Source: Bacteroidales bacterium (GTDB lineage Bacteria; Bacteroidota; Bacteroidia; Bacteroidales; VadinHA17). Taken from it: a stretch of 11,232 nucleotides of DNA. The DNA is taken from the NCBI GenBank assembly GCA_015486475.1, contig WFRO01000164.1:1-11232 (forward strand). Reading direction: 5' to 3'. The notes beneath the pieces are model-generated. The model saw only the letters and a list, made by a program, of their open reading frames with translations. It had not been told where the DNA came from and made no database searches. The position numbers and the translations under genes were made by a program. Below, piece by piece: positions 1-5,586 of the stretch (position 1 is its first letter; each line of letters begins with the position of its first letter).

Positions 1-639
1 GAAGAGGCCGTAGAGGTGATCATGCTGGCCATCGAAAAAGCCGGTTACAAGCCCGGCGACGATATCTCCATTGCCCTCGACCCGGCCTCCAGCGAAATGT
101 GGAAAGACGGGAAATATGTGTTCTTCAAATCCGACCAGTCGGTGAAAACCTCTGAAGAGATGGTAGAGATCTGGAAAGACTGGGTCTCCAAATATCCCAT
201 CGTGTTGCTCGAGGACGGTATGGCCGAGAACGACTGGGAAGGCTGGAAGATCCTCACACAAGAGCTGGGTAGCAAGATCGAACTGGTGGGTGACGACCTG
301 CTCTGCACCAATAAAGTGCTCCTGCAGAAAGCCATCGACGAGGGAGCTGCCAACTCCATCCTGATCAAGCTCAACCAGATCGGGACCCTCACCGAGACGC
401 TGGAGACCATCGAGCTGGCCGGCAAGAACAATTACAACTGTTTTGTCTCCCACCGCTCGGGAGAGACCGAGGATACCACCATCGCCGACCTGACCGTGGG
501 CGTAGGTGCCGGACACCTGAAAACAGGATCGGGCTGCCGCACTGAAAGGATCGCCAAGTTCAACCAACTGATGCGCATCGAACGCGAGCTGGGCAGTGCC
601 GCTCATTTTGCCGGCATCAAAGCTTTCAAGAACGTATAA
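1..639 (+). CDS. eno: Enolase, C-terminal part (5' end outside window)
   Basis: Enolase (phosphopyruvate hydratase) converts 2-phosphoglycerate to phosphoenolpyruvate in glycolysis and gluconeogenesis, and is cytosolic. The frame is open from base 1 with no start, so about the first half of the protein (N-terminal domain and early barrel) is missing. Visible barrel motifs in order are ALDPASSE (first Mg-binding Asp), LLEDGMAENDW (second ligand, Glu), VGDDLLCTN (third ligand, Asp), LIKLNQIGT (catalytic Lys), SHRSGETED (substrate-binding His-Arg-Ser) and LKTGS (second active-site Lys). The protein ends in the family-typical HFAGIKAF tail. All expected catalytic residues of this half are present, so the enzyme looks functional. 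A strong hairpin terminator follows 25 bases after the stop, making this the last gene of its transcript. The family assignment is very secure. Confidence 0.97.
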   Translation, partial: EEAVEVIMLAIEKAGYKPGDDISIALDPASSEMWKDGKYVFFKSDQSVKTSEEMVEIWKDWVSKYPIVLLEDGMAENDWEGWKILTQELGSKIELVGDDLLCTNKVLLQKAIDEGAANSILIKLNQIGTLTETLETIELAGKNNYNCFVSHRSGETEDTTIADLTVGVGAGHLKTGSGCRTERIAKFNQLMRIERELGSAAHFAGIKAFKNV

Positions 640-664
640 TGATCAGTTTTCCACACTTTTATGT

Positions 665-694
665 AAAAGCATCCTGCGGGATGCTTTTTTTTTT
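665..694 (+). terminator. Rho-independent terminator of eno
   Basis: A perfect 10-bp stem (AAAAGCATCC at 665-674 pairs with GGATGCTTTT at 679-688) encloses the 4-nt loop TGCG. It runs directly into a T-tract that reaches 694. It sits just after the enolase stop and before the next gene, so it should end the eno transcript. It is the only textbook intrinsic terminator seen in the window. Confidence 0.9.
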
Positions 695-778
695 GCTGAT
701 CGATTGCTTTTTTTTTCCCAAAGAAAATAGGTAATTTCGTTTTACATTATTGTGAGATCAATAAAAAACGGTATAGTC

Positions 779-1888
779 ATGACGCCGAAAAAAATGATAC
801 AAGACTTGCTGCTGGAGGCCGGGATCAGGGTCAATGGTGATGATCCTTGGGACATCCGTATCCATGATGAAAGGACTTACAAACGGATCCTTACCGGCGG
901 GCTCCTGGCCGTGGGGGAATCCTATATGGACGGATGGTGGGACAGCCCGCAACTGGATGAGATGATCAACAAAGCCATCCGGGCACAACTTAACACAAAG
1001 ATCAAAGGCGACTGGAAAACGCTGCTTTTTGTGGCCAAAACCAAACTGTTCAACCTGCAGACCCGCTCCCGGTCGACCAAAGTGAGCGAGGAACACTACG
1101 ACCTGGGCAATGACCTCTACACCCGGATGCTCGATAAGCGGCTGAACTATACGAGTGCTTACTGGAAAGATGCCACCACGCTCGATGAGGCTCAGGAGAA
1201 CAAGTTACGGCTGGTGTGTGAGAAAACAGAGCTGCAGCCGGGCATGAAAGTGCTGGAGCTGGGCTGCGGATGGGGCAGCTTTGCACAGTATGCTGCCGAA
1301 AAATACGGGGTGGAGGTGACCGCCCTGAACATCAGCACCGAACAGGTAAAGCTGGCACGCGAACGCACCAAAGACCTGCCCGTGACCATCCTGCAGAAAG
1401 ATTACCGGGAAGCCACTGGCACTTACGATGCCGTGATCTCTATCGGCATCATGGAACATATCGGTTACCGCAACTACCGTAACTACATGGAGGTGGTCGA
1501 CCGCTGCCTGAAACCGGACGGCATCGCCCTGATCCACACCATCGGAGGCAACATAAGCACCACACATACCAACCCCTGGACCGACAAGTATATCTTCCCG
1601 CATGGCATGCTCCCTTCGGCAGCCCAGCTCGCCAAAGCCATGGAAGGGCTTTTCGTCTTCGAGGATCTGCATAATTTCGGTCCGGACTACGACCGGACGC
1701 TGATGGCCTGGTACGCCAATTTCGACAAGGCCTGGCCGGAGCTGCACGACAAGTACGGCGACCGCTTTTACCGTATGTGGAAGTTCTACCTCCTGAGCGC
1801 CGCCGGCGGATTCCGCTCCCGTGCCAACCAGCTCTACCAGATCGTTATGACCCGCCCCGGAAGGGAACAGCCGCCGAGGATATGTTAG
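779..1888 (+). CDS. cfa: Cyclopropane-fatty-acyl-phospholipid synthase
   Basis: A SAM-dependent enzyme that adds a methylene group across the cis double bond of unsaturated acyl chains in membrane phospholipids, acting at the inner membrane face. From ATG 779 it has 369 residues, close to E. coli Cfa (382), and it aligns by eye over the whole length: GESYMDGWW near 46, EHYDLGND near 105, the SAM-binding VLELGCGWG near 158, and DYDRTLMAWY near 303. The active-site Glu (IMEHIG), His (IHTIG) and Tyr (FGPDYD) are present. The residue equivalent to E. coli Cys139 is Ser (YTSAYWKD instead of YSCAYWKD). A GTG at 752 would add nine residues (MRSIKNGIV) with no counterpart, so I prefer 779. No Shine-Dalgarno is visible. 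A 98-bp heptamer array begins at the last base of the stop codon, and a FAD oxidoreductase gene follows. Confidence 0.93.
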   Translation: MTPKKMIQDLLLEAGIRVNGDDPWDIRIHDERTYKRILTGGLLAVGESYMDGWWDSPQLDEMINKAIRAQLNTKIKGDWKTLLFVAKTKLFNLQTRSRSTKVSEEHYDLGNDLYTRMLDKRLNYTSAYWKDATTLDEAQENKLRLVCEKTELQPGMKVLELGCGWGSFAQYAAEKYGVEVTALNISTEQVKLARERTKDLPVTILQKDYREATGTYDAVISIGIMEHIGYRNYRNYMEVVDRCLKPDGIALIHTIGGNISTTHTNPWTDKYIFPHGMLPSAAQLAKAMEGLFVFEDLHNFGPDYDRTLMAWYANFDKAWPELHDKYGDRFYRMWKFYLLSAAGGFRSRANQLYQIVMTRPGREQPPRIC

Positions 1889-1985
1889 GTGCTGGGTGCT
1901 GGGTACAAGGTGCTGGGTGAGAGAAACCCGATACTCGCAACTCGATACTCAAAACTCGATACTCTGAACTCTGAACTCTGAACCG
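1888..1985 (+). repeat. Heptamer array filling the cfa-oxidoreductase gap
   Basis: Fourteen consecutive 7-bp units run without a register break. The first units are GGTGCTG, GGTGCTG, GGTACAA, GGTGCTG, GGTGAGA. The middle ones are GATACTC (three times) alternating with GCAACTC and AAAACTC. The last ones are TGAACTC, TGAACTC, TGAACCG. The array starts at the third base of the cfa stop codon and ends on the first base of the next gene's GTG start, so it fills the whole spacer. No promoter, hairpin or other unique sequence remains between the two genes. The unit consensus changes by blocks while the 7-bp spacing is kept. Confidence 0.9.
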
Positions 1986-2995
1986 TGATAACCACCGACA
2001 CACTGATCATCGGGGCGGGGCCGGCGGGAGCCGCCTGCGCCGGCGGACTCAAACGCCGGGGCATTCCTTTTCTCCTGCTCGACAAGGCCGTCTTCCCCCG
2101 CAACAAGACCTGCGCCGGATGGGTCACGCCTGAGGTGTTCCGCACCCTGAACCTCTCCCCTGCCGGTTATCCTCATTCCCTGAAAGAATTCCGTGAATTC
2201 GTGATCCATCTGCGCAGGCGAAGTGTTTATCTTCCTGTCCGTCAGTATGCCATTCGCAGGATAGAATTCGACCGTTTTCTCCTGGAACACTACGGTTTAG
2301 AACCCCTCCACCATCAGGTTCGGGAGATCCGGCAGGAGGGGGATCATTTCATCGTGGACGATCGTTTCCGGGCCCGTCGTCTCGTCGGCGCAGGCGGTTC
2401 CTACTGCCCGGTGGCGGCACAATTTTTCCCCGAAAGAAAGGAGAAAAAAGAGATGTGGATCTCAGCCATCGAAGAGGAGTTTGAATATCCCGTGAAGGAC
2501 GAGCGCTGCCATCTTTGGTTCCGTCTGCCGGACCTCCCCGGCTATGCCTGGTATGTACCCAAAGGGGGTGGTTATCTCAACATCGGTATCGGGGGATACA
2601 CCCAGACCATGAAAGAGAAAGGCACTACCATCCGCCGGCAGTGGGAAAGCTTTCTGCATCTCCTCGCTGCGGACGGTCTTCTGCCGGACCGTACCCCTCA
2701 CGGCCGGGGTTACAACTACCTGATCCGCAGAAAAGACCCTCCCCTGCAGAAAGGGAACGTGATGATCATCGGCGATGCAGCCGGCCTGGCCACCCCCGAT
2801 ATGGGTGAAGGCATAGGACCGGCCCTGGAGAGCGGTCTGCTGGCCGCCGGAGCTATCGCCACAGGCAGGCCCCTCACCGCCCGCTCCATACGGAAGAACA
2901 GCTTCAACCACCTGAAAGTGGCAGGACAGATCCTCTGGCGGTCTCTTTCGCCTTTCTCTGCGTCCATTGCGAAAAACTCTGCGGCCTCTGCGTGA
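1985..2995 (+). CDS. Geranylgeranyl-reductase-family FAD oxidoreductase
   Basis: A flavoprotein of the FixC/geranylgeranyl reductase superfamily (COG0644-like). Members reduce C=C bonds in prenyl chains or act as other FAD-dependent oxidoreductases; the substrate here is unknown. Seen: an N-terminal dinucleotide-binding GAGPAG (10-15), an acidic residue at the end of the second strand (Asp33), PRNKTCAGW (38-46) at the family's substrate-side cysteine motif, WYVPKGGGYLNIGIGG (189-204), and the FAD pyrophosphate motif GDAAG (263-267) followed by GEGIGPALESG (274-284). An in-frame TGA lies six bases before GTG 1985, and later starts would remove the FAD motif, so the GTG is well supported. The last ~18 residues (RSLSPFSASIAKNSAASA) come from a CTCTGCG-type repeat that also supplies the stop, so the native C-terminus may be lost. 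Co-orientation with cfa suggests a lipid role, but that is inference. Confidence 0.82.
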   Translation: MITTDTLIIGAGPAGAACAGGLKRRGIPFLLLDKAVFPRNKTCAGWVTPEVFRTLNLSPAGYPHSLKEFREFVIHLRRRSVYLPVRQYAIRRIEFDRFLLEHYGLEPLHHQVREIRQEGDHFIVDDRFRARRLVGAGGSYCPVAAQFFPERKEKKEMWISAIEEEFEYPVKDERCHLWFRLPDLPGYAWYVPKGGGYLNIGIGGYTQTMKEKGTTIRRQWESFLHLLAADGLLPDRTPHGRGYNYLIRRKDPPLQKGNVMIIGDAAGLATPDMGEGIGPALESGLLAAGAIATGRPLTARSIRKNSFNHLKVAGQILWRSLSPFSASIAKNSAASA

Positions 2996-2996
2996 A
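2956..2996 (+). repeat. CTCTGCG repeat forming the gene's 3' end
   Basis: Three exact copies of CTCTGCG lie at 2956-2962, 2977-2983 and 2986-2992, with a related CCATTGCG between them. The first two copies are 21 bp (three heptads) apart. From memory this resembles a widespread type of dispersed bacterial intergenic repeat. Here it is coding: it specifies the last residues and the TGA stop of the FAD oxidoreductase, which lies directly after the third copy. Confidence 0.75.
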
Positions 2997-3000
2997 ACCC

Positions 3001-3020
3001 AATCATAAATCATAAATCAT
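3001..3020 (+). repeat. AAATCAT heptamers, left of MITE-like element
   Basis: AATCAT followed by two exact AAATCAT units. The same heptamer resumes at 3271 on the other side of the element at 3021-3269, so the element appears to have inserted into a pre-existing heptamer array. Confidence 0.75.
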
Positions 3021-3269
3021 TGGTGTCCGATAAAAATCAAAATGAGCCTAATCTAGACAGTCATGCTGAGCTTGCCCGCCCGGCTAACGCCAGTCGGACG
3101 GGTCGAAGCATAGATTGTTGATTATGAGGTCAATCTTTTCGCCAGTCTGACCCTTCGACAAGCTCAGGGTGACTGGCTGAATTAATAGGGGTATTATTCC
3201 TGTGTTTTATTCGAAAGCGTTAGTTATCTGCATAATGCAAGCATATCTCAGATTTATCTCGGACACCAG
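3021..3269. mobile_element. MITE-like element with terminal inverted repeats
   Basis: A non-coding element of about 249 bp has inverted ends. GGTGTCCGA at 3022-3030 is matched by TCGGACACC, the exact complement apart from a 2-bp TC insertion next to the T (TCTCGGACACC at 3257-3267), and the similarity continues inward through TAAA and ATC. The 8-bp word TAAATCAT occurs just outside both ends (3013-3020 and 3270-3277). That would fit a target-site duplication, but it is ambiguous because the flanks are tandem AAATCAT units. No transposase frame exists inside, so it would need to be mobilised in trans. It carries a REP-type palindrome. I do not know the parent IS family. Confidence 0.55.
3059..3176. 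repeat. REP-type inverted repeat with nested insertion
   Basis: The arm AGTCATGCTGAGCTTG (3059-3074) is complementary, with two mismatches, to CAAGCTCAGGGTGACT (3159-3174). CTTCGA sits next to the right arm (3153-3158), and its partner TCGAAG is found at 3103, displaced from the left arm by 28 bases. Those bases (3075-3102) begin CCCGCCC and end GGACGGG, with an inner GGC-TAAC-GCC, so they form a small palindrome of their own. The right half alone (3142-3176) can also fold as an imperfect hairpin bounded by CCAGT and ACTGG. Confidence 0.65.
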
Positions 3270-3270
3270 T

Positions 3271-3326
3271 AAATCATAAATCATCAATCAAAATTCAAAA
3301 ATCTTTTGCTTTATCACTTCATCCTT
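3271..3326 (+). repeat. AAATCAT heptamer array, right of MITE-like element
   Basis: Units in register are AAATCAT, AAATCAT, CAATCAA, AATTCAA, AAATCTT, TTGCTTT, ATCACTT and CATCCTT. The similarity to the first unit decays along the array. It continues the array interrupted at 3020. Confidence 0.6.
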
Positions 3327-3355
3327 CGTCCGCCGTAGCCACCAGCGAAGGCGGA
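3324..3355. repeat. Palindromic element with two competing stems
   Basis: CTTCG (3324-3328) can pair with CGAAG (3346-3350), and TCCGCC (3329-3334) can pair with GGCGGA (3350-3355). The order is A-B-A'-B', so both stems cannot form as simple nested hairpins. They are alternatives, or together a pseudoknot. The element lies about 60 bases upstream of the DUF3179 gene. It resembles dispersed CCGCC/GGCGG-type elements, such as the ones at 3075-3102 and 5094-5158. Confidence 0.55.
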
Positions 3356-3413
3356 GCTTCATCTGATTTATCTCCGGATTTATTATCTTAGAAAAAAATT
3401 TAATTTACTGATC

Positions 3414-4550
3414 ATGATAAAGATCAAATTTTTCTTGTTGCTCCTGCTCCTGGCCATCCTTCCCCGCCTCACCGAAGGCCAGATGATCAATATGCGGAAT
3501 GTGGAGCAGTCCTGGAAGACGGACACTGCCTTCCATACCGTTCCCCTGAACGAGTTCAGGATCCTCCTGAAACGCGATGCCATCCGGCCGGTGGACACCC
3601 CCCGCTTCGTGCCGGCAAAAAAAGCAGTGGAAACTTATTTCGAAAATGAGCCCGTATGCGTGATCTTCGCCGGCAAAGAGGCCAGGGCCTATCCCCTGAC
3701 CATCCTCATGTTCCATGAGATCGTGAACGACAGGCTGGGGAAGGATCCGGTATCGGTGACCTGGTGCCCCCTCTGCAATTCGGTGAGGGTCTTCGATCGT
3801 ACCATCCGGACGGACAACGGCGCTGAGGTCCTGGATTTCGGTACCACGGGGATGCTCCGCAAAAGCAACCTGGTGATGTGGGACCGTCAGAGCGAGACCT
3901 GGTGGCAACAGTTCACCGGCATGGGGGTCGCCGGTAAATACGCCGGCGTGGAGCTGCACGTCCTGCCTTCCATGATCCTCTCCTTTGCCGATTACAGAAC
4001 CTGCTTCCCGGAGGGAAAGATACTGGTCATGGAGAAGAAAAAGCAGGGTCCTCCCTATGGTATGAACCCCTATGTAAAATATGACAGCCTGGACCGGAAA
4101 CCCCGTCTCTTTTTCGGCCAGGCCGATACCCGCCTGCCCCCCATGGAACGGGTGGTACATGTCTCTGCCAATGATCAGGACCAGATCTATCCTTATCCTG
4201 TCCTGCGGGAAAAGCGGGTCATCATGGATGATCCGGGAGGAAAAGAGATCGTTCTTTTTTACAAGCCGGGTATGCAGTCGGTGCTGGATGAAAGAGACAT
4301 CAAAAAAGGCAGAGAGATCGGCAATGCGGTAGTGTTCCTGCCTTATGCCGGCAACAAAAAGCTGACCTTCACCTGGCGGGACGGCAAGTTCCTGGACAAC
4401 GAAACAGGCTCGGAGTGGTGTATCTCCGGAAAATGCATCAAAGGAAAGCTGAAAGGGAAACAGCTGAGCCCTTATCCATACACCATCGACTTTGCATTTG
4501 CGATCTTTGCCTTTTATCGTGAGATTAAGATCTACCAGGCAAAGAAGTAA
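3414..4550 (+). CDS. Secreted DUF3179-domain protein
   Basis: A 378-residue protein with an N-terminal signal peptide (charged MIKIK, a leucine-rich core to about residue 17, likely cleavage near 22-23), so it should be exported or membrane-anchored. The rest matches the DUF3179 family (PF11376) from memory: AVCVIFAGKEARAYPL-like start (VCVIFAGKEARAYPL at 81-95), TWCPLCNSVRVFDR (116-129) with the family's CPLC cysteines 118 and 121, LDFGTTGMLRKSNLVMWDRQSETWW as a conserved block (140-164), and a C-terminal GSEWCISGKCIKGKLKGKQL (332-351). No biochemical role is established for the family; the CxxC-like pair suggests metal or redox chemistry, which is inference. Two further cysteines (336, 341) lie in the C-terminal block. 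The next gene starts 12 bases after the stop, so the two are probably co-transcribed. There is no clear promoter; TATCTTAG at 3384 is only a weak match. Confidence 0.88.
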   Translation: MIKIKFFLLLLLLAILPRLTEGQMINMRNVEQSWKTDTAFHTVPLNEFRILLKRDAIRPVDTPRFVPAKKAVETYFENEPVCVIFAGKEARAYPLTILMFHEIVNDRLGKDPVSVTWCPLCNSVRVFDRTIRTDNGAEVLDFGTTGMLRKSNLVMWDRQSETWWQQFTGMGVAGKYAGVELHVLPSMILSFADYRTCFPEGKILVMEKKKQGPPYGMNPYVKYDSLDRKPRLFFGQADTRLPPMERVVHVSANDQDQIYPYPVLREKRVIMDDPGGKEIVLFYKPGMQSVLDERDIKKGREIGNAVVFLPYAGNKKLTFTWRDGKFLDNETGSEWCISGKCIKGKLKGKQLSPYPYTIDFAFAIFAFYREIKIYQAKK

Positions 4551-4562
4551 AATATCCGTATC

Positions 4563-5066
4563 ATGCAAACTCAACCTGGACCTGAAGAGTTGGCAAAGAA
4601 AACAGTCCGGCTCACAAGTATGATGACCGGTGGTATTTATGCCGGTTTCGGGATCCTTGCCTGGTTCATGGTGCTCCTCCAGAAAGGATTGATGCCTTAT
4701 ATGTTAGACGAACCTGATGTTGATGAGAGCTTCATCCGGCTCATGAGCACGCTGCACAAAACATGGGGCACCTACATGCCCCTGCTGATCCTCCTGGGCC
4801 TGACATACATCATTTTCGGCCTGTTGCTGAACAAAATGCAGCATCGCAGCTTCGGGATCTTCCTCATCATAGTGATCCTGACCCTGGGCTGGCTGGCCGG
4901 CTATCTGGTCCGCACCCTGCAGTATCCGGACCTGTTCATGGCCACCGACCAGGGATTTTCCGACCCTGTCGCACTGGTTTTTGCGGGGATCGGAACTCTG
5001 TTCATGCTTGCTTTCTTCACCGTTCCTCAGTTTGTGATCGTAAGGAAATTACGGAAGCTGAGATAA
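4563..5066 (+). CDS. Four-helix membrane protein, unknown function
   Basis: A 167-residue protein that I do not recognise. Hydrophobicity suggests four transmembrane helices, at about 20-42, 70-90, 97-117 and 136-160. A loop between helices 1 and 2 carries acidic residues (DEPDVDES, 49-56), and the C-terminus is very basic (RKLRKLR), which by the positive-inside rule puts the C-terminus in the cytoplasm. There is no signal peptide or catalytic motif. The start ATG 4563 lies 12 bases after the DUF3179 stop with nothing between, so the two genes probably form one transcription unit. A partnership with the exported DUF3179 protein is possible but rests only on position. A heptamer array begins at the first base after its stop. 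Confidence 0.75.
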   Translation: MQTQPGPEELAKKTVRLTSMMTGGIYAGFGILAWFMVLLQKGLMPYMLDEPDVDESFIRLMSTLHKTWGTYMPLLILLGLTYIIFGLLLNKMQHRSFGIFLIIVILTLGWLAGYLVRTLQYPDLFMATDQGFSDPVALVFAGIGTLFMLAFFTVPQFVIVRKLRKLR

Positions 5067-5087
5067 GAGCACAGGGCACAGGGCACA
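5067..5087 (+). repeat. GGGCACA heptamers at the gene 3' end
   Basis: Three 7-bp units, GAGCACA, GGGCACA and GGGCACA, begin at the first base after the stop codon of the upstream membrane-protein gene. The same unit type reappears at 5155. Confidence 0.7.
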
Positions 5088-5093
5088 GGCTTT

Positions 5094-5158
5094 GCCCGCC
5101 ATAGCCATGATTCCTGAGTGATTGAAGAATCCAATCGAAGAGGAGGCGGAGGCGGGGC
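5094..5158. repeat. CCGCC/GGCGG-bounded palindromic element
   Basis: GCCCGCC (5094-5100) faces GGCGGGGC (5151-5158) as near-complementary ends. Between them a smaller hairpin is possible: GATTG and CAATC around a 7-nt loop. It separates two blocks of the GGGCACA/GGGCATA heptamer array and looks like an insertion into it. Confidence 0.5.
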
Positions 5159-5385
5159 ACAGAGCTCAGGGCATAGGGCATAGAGCAAAGAGCATAGAGC
5201 AAAGAGCATAGAACACACGCAACTCAACACTCCACACTCCAAATTGTCAAGGCAGAAGGCAGAAGGAAGCGCGAAGCTCGAAGGGGAAGTCGAAAAGTGG
5301 GAAGTCCTTCGATACGCCTACGGCTACTCAGGAACCGGCGATGAGAAATGAGCGAAGAGCATAGAGCATTGAGCCTGAGAAAGAT
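5155..5385 (+). repeat. Long heptamer array with composite block
   Basis: About 33 units hold a 7-bp register. The clear blocks are GGGCATA x2 followed by alternating GAGCAAA and GAGCATA (5169-5210), CAGAAGG x2 (5253-5266), a run of AAG-initiated units (AAGCGCG, AAGCTCG, AAGGGGA, then AAGTGGG, AAGTCCT; 5267-5308), and AGCATAG/AGCATTG-type units (5351-5378). Between clear blocks the repeat identity is low but the phase is kept. The plus strand is purine-rich in most blocks. No gene or RNA is visible. The segment 5228-5336 recurs at 8239-8372. Confidence 0.75.
5228..5336 (+). repeat. Dispersed composite repeat, copy A
   Basis: This runs from CACTCCACACTCCAAATTG through GGCAGAA units and AAGCTCGAAGGGGAAGTCG to CGGCTACTCAGGAACC. 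Copy B at 8239-8372 has the same modules in the same order, with a few substitutions and with differing numbers of internal heptamer units. Confidence 0.85.
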
Positions 5386-5399
5386 TCACCCAGCACCCC

Positions 5400-5473
5400 A
5401 ACTTTTAACTTTAGCGCACTTTAGGCACTCCAAGTACTCCACACTCCACACTCCAAACTCTACACTTAAGACC
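5400..5473 (+). repeat. AACTTTTAACTTTA / CACTCCA module, copy A
   Basis: AACTTTTAACTTTA is followed by 10-mers (CTTTAGCGCA, CTTTAGGCAC) and then by TCCACAC-type heptamers (TCCACAC, TCCACAC, TCCAAAC, TCTACAC). The same module is found at 8189-8252. It ends about 40 bases before the promoter of the next gene. Confidence 0.75.
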
Positions 5474-5512
5474 AGTAGAGGTTGTAACAGGATCCTTGTA
5501 CAGAAAGTATGG

Positions 5513-5544
5513 TTTGTCTATCTATGGGCGATTCAGTACATTTG
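5513..5544 (+). promoter_or_regulatory. Bacteroidetes-type promoter (-33/-7)
   Basis: TTTG at 5513-5516, a 20-nt spacer, then TACATTTG at 5537-5544 match the known Bacteroidetes sigma-ABfr consensus TTTG / 19-21 nt / TAnnTTTG exactly. Transcription should start near 5550, giving a leader of about 36 nt before ATG 5587. This argues against the upstream in-frame ATG at 5509, which lies before the promoter. It should drive 5587-6096 and the phosphoesterase gene. Confidence 0.75.
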
Positions 5545-5586
5545 GAACAACATTATCTTTTACCACCCATTAAAACATTTCATCAG

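Noticed and set aside
732..739. TAATTTCG as a -7 box for cfa
   Set aside because: One mismatch and no TTTG at the right distance (nearest TTG-like site is about 24-25 nt upstream), so it is not listed as a feature.
752..778. GTG start adding nine residues to Cfa
   Set aside because: The extra residues have no counterpart in E. coli Cfa, and the ATG at 779 fits the family start better. It cannot be wholly excluded.
1888..1985. Array as a coding repeat
   Set aside because: The period is not a multiple of three and stops occur in the frames; it lies between a stop and a start codon.
3021..3269. Degenerate insertion sequence with a transposase
   Set aside because: Only 249 bp with no transposase-like frame on either strand, so it was kept as a MITE-like element.
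3384..3391. TATCTTAG as a -7 box for the DUF3179 gene
   Set aside because: One mismatch to TAnnTTTG and no -33 element; too weak to annotate.
3405..4574. Long open frame on the minus strand opposite the DUF3179 gene (389 codons)
   Set aside because: The translation has no domain or membrane pattern and is a codon-bias mirror of a clearly recognisable plus-strand gene.
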